Shown here one piece after another: positions 8,144 through 14,375 of a DNA stretch of 18,625 nucleotides. Location: positions 1 through 18,625 of the forward strand of contig JAZUKE010000097.1 of the NCBI GenBank assembly GCA_045643125.1, given 5' to 3'. Position 1 is the stretch's first letter. The number at the start of each line of letters is the position of its first letter. This DNA comes from UBA1206 sp045643125 (lineage in GTDB: Bacteria > Bacillota > Clostridia > Oscillospirales > CAG-382). Under the pieces are notes generated by a model that saw only the letters and a list, made by a program, of their open reading frames with translations, had not been told where the DNA came from and made no database searches. The translations under genes and the position numbers were made by a program.

Positions 8144-9267
8144 CAGTCCTTAAGTCTGAGAGGCAGCACGAGATACAGATAATCGTTGTCGTCGCTCTTT
8201 TCGACGGGAGTTATTATCATCGACATAAGCGGCGTGAACAGAGTGAGATTGATCTCTTCGTCCTTGCAGGCGCGGAGCGCGTCGAGAACGTATCTGTTGT
8301 TGAAGCCTATTTCAATATCGTCGCCTTCAAGTTCTATTCTTACGTTGTCATTGACTTTTCCGTATTGAGTCGAGCAGAATATCTCAAGATTTCCTTTCGT
8401 AAACAGGAAATGGAGCGGAGTCCTCATTTTTTCGTCTATTATGAGCGACGCTCTTTCGACGCTTTCTATGAACGCCGTGCGGTTTATCTTTACAAAAGTC
8501 TTGCCCGGCGACGGAATGACCGTCTTGTAATCGAGGAAATCACCTTCGAGCAGTCTTGAGAAAAGTATCATATTTTCGCATTTGAAAATGACGTGTTTTC
8601 TCGTGAATTCGATCTCTATTTCGTCTTCGTCGTCGGAGGTGAGCCGCACGAGATCGTTCAGTGCCTTTCCCGGAACGATGAACGAATAATTGTCTTTTTC
8701 GGATTTGACGCAGCCTTTGACCTTTTTGATAGCCATACGGCAGTAATCGGCGGCAACAACGGTGAGATCGCCGTTTTCAACCTTGAACTGCTCGCCCATA
8801 AAGACGGGGCGCGAATCCGTGGTAGCTATGGCGTGACAGGTGGAATTGATGATATCGCGCAGCACGCTTGCTTTTATTTTGGTGTTGTTCTCGCCGTGCA
8901 GCTCGGGTATCGTGGGGAACGCGGTAGAATCTATGCCGTGGATCGCAAAATTACTGTCCGCGCCGACTATCGTTACGATATTTTTATCATTACAGTCAAA
9001 AGTTATGGTACATTCGGGAAGATTTTTGATAATACCCGAAATTTTCGCGGAATTCAGGATTATCATACCGTCTTCTCTGCCGTGGACGACAGAATTTGTT
9101 TTTATACCTTTTTCCTGGTCATAGCCGCAGACCGAGAGTTCGTCTCCTTTCAGCGTAAAAAGCAGACCCTCGAGCGCCGGAAGCGTCGATTTGTTCGACG
9201 TCGCGTACATTGCCGGGGAAATGAGCGATAAAAGAGTTGATTTGTCCGACGTAAATTTTATTGGCAT
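8143..9267 (-). CDS. dnaN: DNA polymerase III subunit beta (sliding clamp)
   Basis: The beta clamp dimerises around DNA and tethers the polymerase and many repair factors. From the ATG at 9267 the protein is 374 residues, the normal size. It has the three-fold repeated clamp domain and a typical C-terminal end (MIITPVEKSDDNDYLYLVLPLRL), the region that forms the binding pocket for clamp-binding motifs. An in-frame ATG at 9318 would add 17 Lys/Glu-rich residues that do not look like a clamp N-terminus. The 9267 start has AGGAG 8 nt upstream and gives the familiar MPIKF start. The stop overlaps the recF start. I saw no convincing promoter of its own in the 311-nt spacer to dnaA, so read-through from dnaA is likely. 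Confidence 0.97.
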   Translation of the reverse strand: MPIKFTSDKSTLLSLISPAMYATSNKSTLPALEGLLFTLKGDELSVCGYDQEKGIKTNSVVHGREDGMIILNSAKISGIIKNLPECTITFDCNDKNIVTIVGADSNFAIHGIDSTAFPTIPELHGENNTKIKASVLRDIINSTCHAIATTDSRPVFMGEQFKVENGDLTVVAADYCRMAIKKVKGCVKSEKDNYSFIVPGKALNDLVRLTSDDEDEIEIEFTRKHVIFKCENMILFSRLLEGDFLDYKTVIPSPGKTFVKINRTAFIESVERASLIIDEKMRTPLHFLFTKGNLEIFCSTQYGKVNDNVRIELEGDDIEIGFNNRYVLDALRACKDEEINLTLFTPLMSMIITPVEKSDDNDYLYLVLPLRLKD

Positions 9268-9315
9268 TTTGTTTTCTCCTGACTGTTTTTCGTTTGATTT
9301 TTTCTTTTTTCTTCT

Positions 9316-9334
9316 CACGCGCGCGTGCGCGCAT
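9316..9334. other. alternating CG/CA tract with perfect palindrome in the dnaN leader
   Basis: This is a 19-nt strictly alternating pyrimidine-purine run. Its first 12 bases (9316-9327) form a perfect palindrome CACGCGCGCGTG. It lies about 50 nt upstream of the dnaN start, flanked on the dnaN side by a pyrimidine-rich stretch. Such tracts can adopt Z-DNA when supercoiled, or fold into a GC hairpin in the dnaN leader RNA. The sequence is certain; the function is not. Confidence 0.5.
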
Positions 9335-9401
9335 AGAGAAGAGCAGCTATCGCTTTATTAACGTGAGGTAGAAGTAACGGGAGCAGTAGTAAGTATGAAT
9401 A

Positions 9402-9484
9402 AGTGGAAAAGCCCGAAAAGGCTTGAAATCACTTAAAAAACCGATTTTTCAAACTTTGCCTTTATGTTGATAAGGTGTGGAAAA
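9402..9484. other. dnaA-dnaN side of the putative bipartite oriC
   Basis: DnaA-box-like 9-mers on the minus strand are TTTTCCACT (9410-9402), TTATCAACA (9473-9465) and TTTTCCACA (9484-9476), within one or two changes of the TTATCCACA consensus. Between them is an AT-rich stretch (ACTTAAAAAACCGATTTTTC and following, from about 9430). In B. subtilis the DnaA boxes and unwinding element downstream of dnaA form incC, so this spacer is a good candidate for the unwinding half of the origin. Confidence 0.5.
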
Positions 9485-9495
9485 GGGCTTGGTAA

Positions 9496-9516
9496 GTTAG
9501 GAGTTATGAGTTGAGG
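9496..9516. repeat. three degenerate heptads (GTTAGGA type)
   Basis: GTTAGGA, GTTATGA and GTTGAGG follow one another with an exact 7-nt period. They lie 2 bp before the hairpin of the adjacent repeat, on the dnaN side of the dnaA stop codon. Confidence 0.45.
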
Positions 9517-9518
9517 TG

Positions 9519-9585
9519 ATTATTTCACGCCGATGCGTGAAATAATTTCCTTACTTCTTCACTATTACCTCTTACTTCTTACTTC
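9519..9585 (-). repeat. dispersed repeat copy A: heptad array plus hairpin, overlapping the dnaA stop codon
   Basis: Read on the minus strand, 9585-9547 is a 39-nt degenerate period-7 array (GAAGTAAGAAGTAAGAGGTA, then ATAGTGAAGAAGTAAGGAA). A hairpin follows: a perfect 12-bp stem ATTATTTCACGC/GCGTGAAATAAT at 9519-9530 and 9535-9546, with a 4-nt loop. The 39-nt array matches 37 of 39 positions of a copy at 18257-18295 that carries its own hairpin. The TAA of dnaA (9581-9579) and the last bases of its final Lys codons lie within this repeat. Confidence 0.85.
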
Positions 9586-10964
9586 TTCTTTTCCAGGTCT
9601 TCTTTTATCTCCGAGATCTCTCTGCTGAACGCGGCGTCGCTCTTCATACGCTTCAGAACGCTGTCGCGGGCGGAAATTATCGTGGTGTGGTCGCGGTCAA
9701 AGAGTTTACCCGTCTTTTTGAGCGAAAGATCGGTGTATTCCTGTATCAGATATATCGCAATGTGTCTGACGTAAACTATATCGCCCGTTCTGCGTTTTCC
9801 GAGCATTTCTTCCCTTGAAATGGAGTATCTTCTTTCAAGCACCGAGAAGATCTTGTCCGTGGTTATTACGGGACGGGTGGATTTGAGATAGTCGGCAAGC
9901 ACCGTCTTTGCCATTTCGAGAGTGATCTTTTCGCGGTTGATGAACGACTGCGCCCAGATCTTCTTTATCGCGCCTTCAATCTGTCTGACGTTGGAATCAA
10001 TGTTTTCAGCCATATAGGAAAGCACGTCGTTTGGCACGTCAAGCCCCAAAGACTGCGTTTTCTGCTTGAATATCGCCGTTCTCAGCTCCGGATCGGGCGG
10101 CTGGATATCTACGATAAGACCGCTTTCAAAGCGCGTTCTGAGCCTTTCTTCGAGCAGGTCCATATCTCTCGGCGTTCTGTCCGACGTGAGGACGATCTGC
10201 TTTCTGAGCTTGTACAGCGTATCGAAAGTATGGAAAAACTCCTCCTGCACGGTCATTTTTCCGGCGATGAACTGTATATCGTCCACGAGAAGCATATCGA
10301 CTGAGCGGTATTTGTCGCGGAAAACGCCGGTAGGTCTCGTTCCGTTTGCCGACGAAGCCTTCGACGACGCGATGGCGTCGATTATCTCGTTTGTGAACTG
10401 CTCGCCCGTGACGTAAAGCACGTTGTAATTTGAATGTTTTTTCTTTACTTCGTTGATTATCGCAAAAAGAAGATGCGTTTTTCCGAGTCCGGACGGCCCG
10501 TAGATGAAAAGCGGGTTGATGTTCGTTGACGGAGTGGAAGCGACGTTGATGCAGGCAGCCTGCGCGACGCGGTTAGAGGAGCCGACTACGAAGTTTTCAA
10601 AGGTGTATCCGTTCCAGATATTGTCGGTGTTTTCCTCCGGGATTTCCTTTTTTTCGTTGATGTACGGCGCTTCCGTCTTGTCGAATATGTTTGTTTCTTC
10701 TTTTCCGATATCTTCTCTTGAATTGACGATGACTCTTACCTTCGTGTCCATAACCTGGCACAGAGTATCTTCGAGCCTTGTTTTGTAGCGGTTTATGATC
10801 GCGTCGCGTTTGAACGAGTTTTCGGCTGTTATCGTGATGTTCACTCCGTCAAAATCGGAAATATACGCTTTTCCGAGAAAAAAGTTTACGGAGCTTTCGA
10901 CGTATTTCTCGCCCATTATCTGTAAAACTTCCGCAAAAGTGGCTTCCGCCAAAAAATTCTGCAT
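9579..10964 (-). CDS. dnaA: chromosomal replication initiator protein DnaA
   Basis: DnaA binds DnaA boxes and, as an ATP-bound filament, unwinds the origin. It has 461 residues: domain I at 1-85, a short linker at about 86-115, the AAA+ domain at 116-350 and DNA-binding domain IV at 360-461. Walker A is GPSGLGKT (156-163), Walker B LLVDDIQF (225-232), box VII LEERLRTRFESGL (271-283), and the DnaA signature FDRDHTTIISARDSV (422-436). GGAGG lies 6 nt before the ATG. Oddities: there is a Ser/Ala-rich insertion around 200-213 (SSKASSANGTRPTG) just after the helices that form the initiator-specific motif. The final codons and stop overlap a dispersed repeat. The gene is transcribed from the promoter at 11035-11063. 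Confidence 0.98.
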   Translation of the reverse strand: MQNFLAEATFAEVLQIMGEKYVESSVNFFLGKAYISDFDGVNITITAENSFKRDAIINRYKTRLEDTLCQVMDTKVRVIVNSREDIGKEETNIFDKTEAPYINEKKEIPEENTDNIWNGYTFENFVVGSSNRVAQAACINVASTPSTNINPLFIYGPSGLGKTHLLFAIINEVKKKHSNYNVLYVTGEQFTNEIIDAIASSKASSANGTRPTGVFRDKYRSVDMLLVDDIQFIAGKMTVQEEFFHTFDTLYKLRKQIVLTSDRTPRDMDLLEERLRTRFESGLIVDIQPPDPELRTAIFKQKTQSLGLDVPNDVLSYMAENIDSNVRQIEGAIKKIWAQSFINREKITLEMAKTVLADYLKSTRPVITTDKIFSVLERRYSISREEMLGKRRTGDIVYVRHIAIYLIQEYTDLSLKKTGKLFDRDHTTIISARDSVLKRMKSDAAFSREISEIKEDLEKKK

Positions 10965-11034
10965 TTTATTCCTCCGATATATATGTCAAAGCCGCAAAAA
11001 ATCATACTGCGGCATTTATACTACTTCACCTTTT

Positions 11035-11063
11035 ATTATATCATACTTTTTGCGGTTTTTCAA
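11035..11063 (-). promoter_or_regulatory. dnaA promoter
   Basis: On the minus strand, TTGAAA (11063-11058), a 17-bp spacer and TATAAT (11040-11035) give a near-consensus vegetative promoter about 70 nt upstream of the dnaA ATG. The leader contains a small hairpin at 10991-11013 (GCCGCA/TGCGGC, 11-nt loop). Confidence 0.8.
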
Positions 11064-11102
11064 GAGAATTTATAATATTTATATATATTTATATATTATA
11101 TA
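11064..11102. other. almost pure A/T stretch beside the dnaA promoter, possible unwinding element
   Basis: From about 11067 to 11102 there are no G or C bases (AATTTATAATATTTATATAT and following). It abuts the left inverted repeat of the decayed element and lies just upstream of the dnaA -35 box. It could be a DNA-unwinding or UP-type element. The base composition is seen directly; the role is inferred. Confidence 0.4.
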
Positions 11103-11322
11103 AGTTTTCAGTTTTCGGTTTTCAGTTTTCAGAAAATTACTGAATGAAGTTTGAGAACTCTGATTGTCGTTTTTCAAAATCAAAGCGGTAAGCATTCGGC
11201 TTACTTCGTTAAGTAATGATATCACATTCCGGATATCGTTTTCGGTCAATTTATAAATATCGCTTGTAAGCGTTATGCTTTTTTTACCAGACTTTCAAAT
11301 CTTTGTAACTGTTCCAAGCCAT
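11079..11322 (-). pseudogene. decayed four-helix-bundle (S23/IVS-type) protein gene
   Basis: The ATG at 11322 begins MAWNSYKDLKVW, the hallmark N-terminus of the small four-helix-bundle proteins known from 23S rRNA intervening sequences. It then hits a TAA where the family usually has a Gln codon. Counting one extra A in the following A-run, the +1 frame resumes KSITLTSDIYKLTEND, again typical of helix 1. It then jumps to VISLLNEVSRMLTALIL, typical of the last helix, so the middle (about 60 residues for helices 2 and 3) is deleted. The frame finally reads through the terminal heptads as LKTENRKLKT to a stop at 11081-11079. Intact members are about 115-125 residues. One stop, one frameshift and one internal deletion make this a clear pseudogene. 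It sits inside an inverted-repeat-bounded element in the origin spacer. Confidence 0.75.
11103..11132 (+). repeat. left inverted heptad repeat (TTTTCAG)n of the four-helix-bundle element
   Basis: A 30-nt sequence made of AG followed by four TTTTCAG-like heptads (one is TTTTCGG). It matches 28 of 30 positions of the inverted copy at 11350-11379, and a third copy lies at 18198-18227. Immediately after it is AAAATT, which also follows the third copy. Confidence 0.85.
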
Positions 11323-11349
11323 AAGTTTATCCCATCTCTTGCAGTTTAT

Positions 11350-11379
11350 CTGAAAACTGAAAACTGAAGACTGAAAACT
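11350..11379 (-). repeat. right inverted heptad repeat of the four-helix-bundle element
   Basis: CTGAAAACTGAAAACTGAAG followed by ACTGAAAACT. The reverse complement gives four TTTTCAG-like heptads (one is TCTTCAG). It ends 4 bp before the first DnaA-box-like 9-mer at 11384. Confidence 0.85.
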
Positions 11380-11383
11380 CAAC

Positions 11384-11457
11384 TTGTCCACATAACTTTA
11401 TCAACCCCGTGTGGAAAAGCAAAAAATGTAAAATATTGTAAAAAACAAAAAAATCTC
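11384..11457. other. dnaA-rpmH side of the putative bipartite oriC
   Basis: DnaA-box-like 9-mers are TTGTCCACA (11384-11392, plus) and TTTTCCACA (11418-11410, minus), each one change from TTATCCACA, with a weaker TTATCAACC (11399-11407) between them. A very A-rich stretch follows (11421-11453), ending at the rpmH -35 box. The divergent dnaA/rpmH spacer is the classical origin location in Firmicutes. Confidence 0.6.
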
Positions 11458-11487
11458 TTGACAAGAGCGGTATAATATGATTATAAT
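11458..11487 (+). promoter_or_regulatory. rpmH operon promoter
   Basis: A consensus TTGACA (11458-11463), an 18-bp spacer and TATAAT (11482-11487). A second TATAAT at 11471-11476 is too close to this -35 to use it. The transcript leader is about 80 nt with several GGG/CCG blocks and no obvious riboswitch. Confidence 0.75.
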
Positions 11488-11574
11488 ATACTTTGCGTTT
11501 CTGTCGGGACGGGTTTTTTTCGGCAAACCGGGTTTTTGCGGGAACGCGCAAATAAATCAGGAGGTGCATTTGAA

Positions 11575-11709
11575 ATGCTCAGAACCTACCAGCCTAAAAA
11601 GCGTCACAGAAAAATGGAACACGGTTTCAGAAAGAGAATGGCTGACGCCAACGGAAGAAAAGTATTGAAAAGAAGACGCGCGAAGGGCAGAGCAAGACTT
11701 ACTTATTAA
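11575..11709 (+). CDS. rpmH: 50S ribosomal protein L34
   Basis: A 44-residue, highly basic protein that begins MLRTYQPKKRHRKMEHGFRK and ends in the usual GRKVLKRRRAKGRARLTY, a textbook L34 of normal length. The strong AGGAGG at 11559-11564 precedes the ATG by 10 nt. It is the first gene of the rightward operon and has its own promoter. rnpA follows after 24 nt, the standard pairing that co-ordinates ribosome and RNase P protein supply. Confidence 0.97.
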   Translation: MLRTYQPKKRHRKMEHGFRKRMADANGRKVLKRRRAKGRARLTY

Positions 11710-11733
11710 GTTTTAAGTAAGGTGATCTGTTGA

Positions 11734-12081
11734 ATGGAAAGAAGCCGCAAAGTGAATACCATCGTCGAAAACCACCTGTTTTCACGGTTGTATTCCAAAG
11801 GTAAAAAAAGTGCCGGGCAGTTTTTGATCGTCTATTATATGAAAAACCGAAAGGACGATGAAAAGCGCGTCGGCATCACGGTATCGAAATCAAGGGGAAA
11901 AGCGGTAGTGAGAAACCGCATAAAAAGACTTATAAGGGAATCTTTGCGTCCGGTCTGGTCCGTTGTGAAGGATGGATATCTGATCGTCGTTGTCGCCAGA
12001 CAGCCCGCCGCGGAAGCCTCTTTTGAGGATATCTCGGACGAGTTGTTGTTGTTATTGAAAAGGGCGGCCCTTCTGGACTGA
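11734..12081 (+). CDS. rnpA: ribonuclease P protein component
   Basis: The small protein partner of the RNase P ribozyme, which binds the 5' leader of pre-tRNA. It has 115 residues, the normal size. The RNR signature lies in RVGITVSKSRGKAVVRNRIK (45-64) followed by RLIRES, and the early aromatic and basic residues (HLFSRLYSKGKK) fit the central cleft. AAGGTGAT at 11720-11727 is the ribosome binding site. It is between rpmH and yidD, as in most Firmicutes. The RNase P RNA gene is not in the window. Confidence 0.96.
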   Translation: MERSRKVNTIVENHLFSRLYSKGKKSAGQFLIVYYMKNRKDDEKRVGITVSKSRGKAVVRNRIKRLIRESLRPVWSVVKDGYLIVVVARQPAAEASFEDISDELLLLLKRAALLD

Positions 12082-12086
12082 CTGAT

Positions 12087-12311
12087 ATGAAGAAGCTTTT
12101 TATTTGTCTTATACGTTTCTATAAAAGAGAAATTTCCCCTTTTCTTCCAAAAGCCTGCCGTTTTTACCCGACCTGTTCGGAATACGCGATAGAAGCGTTT
12201 GAAACACGAGGGGCTTTTGTCGGCTTTTTTCTCACATTATACAGAATATTGCGTTGTAACCCCCTTTGCAAAGGCGGTTATGACCCCGTACCGCAGAAAA
12301 GAAAGGGTTAA
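12087..12311 (+). CDS. yidD: YidD, membrane protein insertion efficiency factor
   Basis: A 74-residue protein with the family motifs CRFYPTCSEYA (about 24-34) and LYRILRCNPLCKGGYDPVP (51-69), including the conserved cysteines. It begins with an amphipathic membrane-associating stretch (KKLFICLIRFYKREISPFLP). It helps the YidC/Sec route of membrane-protein insertion. The gene starts 5 nt after the rnpA stop without a recognisable Shine-Dalgarno site, so it probably depends on translational coupling. yidC starts 2 nt after its stop. Confidence 0.95.
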   Translation: MKKLFICLIRFYKREISPFLPKACRFYPTCSEYAIEAFETRGAFVGFFLTLYRILRCNPLCKGGYDPVPQKRKG

Positions 12312-12313
12312 CT

Positions 12314-13645
12314 ATGTGCAGCAGTACAGGTATTTTCGGTATTTTCTTTACCGCTTTCGGTTGGCTTTTGAAAGTCTGCTGTAAGATCACGGGCGGATAT
12401 TACATTTTTGCCATATTCGTATTTTCCCTGATTATGCAGATCGTTCTTTTCCCACTCGGGATCAAACGTCAGAAGACCACCGTCAAACAAGCCGAGCTGA
12501 AGCCCAAGGAAATGCTCATCCGCGAAAAGTACAAGGGCAGAAACGACAGAGTAACGCAGCAGAAGATGAATACGGAAGTGCAGGAGCTTTACCAGAAGGA
12601 AGGCTACTCTCCGTTTTCCGGCTGTCTGCCGCTGCTTATCCAGCTCCCCATCATCATTATCCTTTGGAGCGTTATCAGAATGCCTCTGACTTACGCGACC
12701 ACCCCCAAGGTTAATGTAAAAGACCAGCACTATACCGCGTATCAGATAGTGGACGGCGGTATGTTGGCAATCGACGAATCAAAGCTCATTTTGTCCGAAG
12801 CCGACGAAGCCGATGCGTCGGAAGAAGCGAAAAAACAGAGCAGCAACCTCAACGCTATCAAAAACAATCTCAAAAATCTCAAATCAAAGTACGGCACGGT
12901 AAGTGAAGAAGGTACTTTCACAAAGAACGAGTCGTTCGAGCTTGAAGTCACCAAGTTCATACTGAACGACGAACGTGCCAAAATCATCAGCGATCTCAAA
13001 GCAAACGGAGTCAGCGACGAGATAATCGGAAAGTACATCACCGATGAAACCGTTTTCAGCCCGGATGTCGAGAAATCAATGCCGAAGTTTTCGTTCCTCG
13101 GCATCAATATGCTCTATTATCCGAACGAAAAAGGCTTTTCACTGATGCTTCTGATCCCTCTCCTCGTGTTCCTTTCGTCAGTCTGGCAGTTTTTCGTCAC
13201 CAAAAAACTCAATCCCCAGCCCGCCGGTGCCGACAACGCAATGGGCAACGGCTTCCTTATGAAATGGGGGCTTCCCCTTTTCTCCGCATATCTCAGCTGG
13301 GCGACGTTCCCCGCAGCCATCGGCGTGTACTGGATAGTCCGTACGCTCCTCAGCATTGCCGAGAACTATATTCTTGCCAGAATGTTCCCGATCCCCGTAA
13401 TAACCGAAGAACAGCTTTCGGAGATCAAAAAACAGATGAAGACCAAAAAGAAAAAGGTCATCACTATCGAAGTCGATGAAGACGATGACACCTATGACCA
13501 TCTTGCCGTAAAGAAGGAAGATCTCAAGGACGAACCCGAAGATGATATGAAGACCGATACTCCGAAGATAAAATACGAAATGCTCTCCGGAGATGATAAA
13601 GATATTGACACAAAGGTCGATTGGGTAGACAAGTCCGACAAATAA
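12314..13645 (+). CDS. yidC: YidC/OxaA family membrane protein insertase
   Basis: An insertase that places proteins into the inner membrane alone or with SecYEG. It has 443 residues. Hydrophobic segments lie at about 8-24, 29-48, 104-122, 275-296 and 318-355, with the cytoplasmic coiled loop KRQKTTVKQAELKPKEML (51-68) and following. Residues about 125-270 form a large hydrophilic insertion between membrane segments that short Gram-positive YidC proteins (about 260-290 residues) lack. The C-terminal tail (370-443) has a basic block (KKQMKTKKKK) followed by many Asp/Glu. In the conserved segment FSLIMQIVLFPLGIKRQ, Gln42 occupies the place where B. subtilis SpoIIIJ has the groove arginine, by my unaided alignment. 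AAGGG lies 6 nt before the ATG. It follows yidD and precedes jag. Confidence 0.95.
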   Translation: MCSSTGIFGIFFTAFGWLLKVCCKITGGYYIFAIFVFSLIMQIVLFPLGIKRQKTTVKQAELKPKEMLIREKYKGRNDRVTQQKMNTEVQELYQKEGYSPFSGCLPLLIQLPIIIILWSVIRMPLTYATTPKVNVKDQHYTAYQIVDGGMLAIDESKLILSEADEADASEEAKKQSSNLNAIKNNLKNLKSKYGTVSEEGTFTKNESFELEVTKFILNDERAKIISDLKANGVSDEIIGKYITDETVFSPDVEKSMPKFSFLGINMLYYPNEKGFSLMLLIPLLVFLSSVWQFFVTKKLNPQPAGADNAMGNGFLMKWGLPLFSAYLSWATFPAAIGVYWIVRTLLSIAENYILARMFPIPVITEEQLSEIKKQMKTKKKKVITIEVDEDDDTYDHLAVKKEDLKDEPEDDMKTDTPKIKYEMLSGDDKDIDTKVDWVDKSDK

Positions 13646-13685
13646 CGGTTACGGCACAACAAAAAAGGAAAGTTGACAAGTAATT

Positions 13686-14324
13686 ATGCAGAAAGAAGTA
13701 ATTCAGAACGCAAAGACGATAGACCTTGCTGTCGAACTCGGAGCCGCTTCTCTCGGCGTTCCCGCAGATAAAGTATCCTATGAGGTACTCCAGGAACCGC
13801 GCAAGGGGATCCTCGGTATCGGAGCAAGCGATGCCATAGTCAAAGTCGTTTATGACCCCACCCCTGCCGACAAAGCAGAGGAATTTATCAAAACACTTCT
13901 TGCAAATATGGGTATCGAAGCCGAAATTTCCACAGAGACCGACGAAGAAGGCTGCACCGTAAAGGTGAGCGGCGAAGGACTCGGACTTCTGATAGGACGT
14001 CACGGCGACGTTCTTGATTCCCTCCAGTATCTTGCCACTCTTGCGGCAAACAAGGGTATCAAGGATTACTACCGCGTGTCGGTCGATATCGAAGGCTACC
14101 GCGAAAAACGCCGCGCATCTCTCGTTCAGCTTGCACAGCGTATGGCGGAAAAAGCCCTCAAATACGACAGATCGTTCGCGCTCGAACCTATGTCGGCTTA
14201 TGAAAGACGCATAATCCACTCCGAGGTGCAGAACATCAAGGGTGTCAGCACCTACTCCGTCGGCAGCGACGCCGAACGCAAAGTGATCGTGTGTCCCGAA
14301 CATAAGATGAAGAAAACAAAATAA
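13686..14324 (+). CDS. jag: Jag/KhpB RNA-binding protein (Jag-N, KH, R3H)
   Basis: An RNA-binding protein linked to small-RNA and mRNA binding and, in streptococci, cell elongation. It has 212 residues. The Jag-N domain is at 1-53 (ending PRKGILGIGASDAIVKV). The KH domain carries GLLIGRHGDVLDSLQYL with GRHG at 104-107. The R3H domain has PMSAYERRIIH with Arg174 and His178. The best purine-rich site (AAGGAAAG, 13665-13672) is 13 nt from the ATG, longer than usual; no better in-frame start is visible. It is last in the rpmH operon. The mnmE-mnmG-rsmG-par cluster that often follows is not here. Confidence 0.95.
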   Translation: MQKEVIQNAKTIDLAVELGAASLGVPADKVSYEVLQEPRKGILGIGASDAIVKVVYDPTPADKAEEFIKTLLANMGIEAEISTETDEEGCTVKVSGEGLGLLIGRHGDVLDSLQYLATLAANKGIKDYYRVSVDIEGYREKRRASLVQLAQRMAEKALKYDRSFALEPMSAYERRIIHSEVQNIKGVSTYSVGSDAERKVIVCPEHKMKKTK

Positions 14325-14330
14325 AAGAAC

Positions 14331-14367
14331 CGCTCTTCGCGTGAAAATGCGAAGAGCGATTTTTTTG
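14331..14367 (+). terminator. strong intrinsic terminator after jag, probably bidirectional
   Basis: A perfect 10-bp stem CGCTCTTCGC/GCGAAGAGCG (14331-14340 and 14349-14358) with an 8-nt loop is followed by seven T residues. On the minus strand the same stem is followed by GTTCTTTTATTTT, so it can also end the convergent lipoprotein transcript. Confidence 0.9.
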
Positions 14368-14375
14368 TTTCTTAT

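Larger units (their letters stand above)
11103..11379. mobile_element. 277-bp degenerate element: inverted heptads around a four-helix-bundle pseudogene
   Basis: Two 30-nt inverted repeats (11103-11132 and 11350-11379) enclose the decayed four-helix-bundle gene. The element lies between the AT-rich block by the dnaA promoter and the DnaA-box cluster on the rpmH side, so it splits the putative origin. No clear target-site duplication is seen at the edges. There is no transposase, so if it moved it would have needed help in trans. Calling it a mobile element is inference from the dispersed repeat ends. Confidence 0.55.

Noticed and set aside
9268..9318. Longer dnaN start at 9318
   Set aside because: It adds a Lys/Glu-rich leader unlike clamp proteins, and the inner ATG has a good Shine-Dalgarno site.
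9519..9546. Hairpin after dnaA as an intrinsic terminator
   Set aside because: No T-run follows the stem in the dnaA direction, and the hairpin belongs to a dispersed repeat.
11488..11574. Riboswitch or ribosomal-protein leader before rpmH
   Set aside because: It has several G-rich and C-rich blocks, but I could not draw a convincing conserved fold or a terminator/antiterminator pair.
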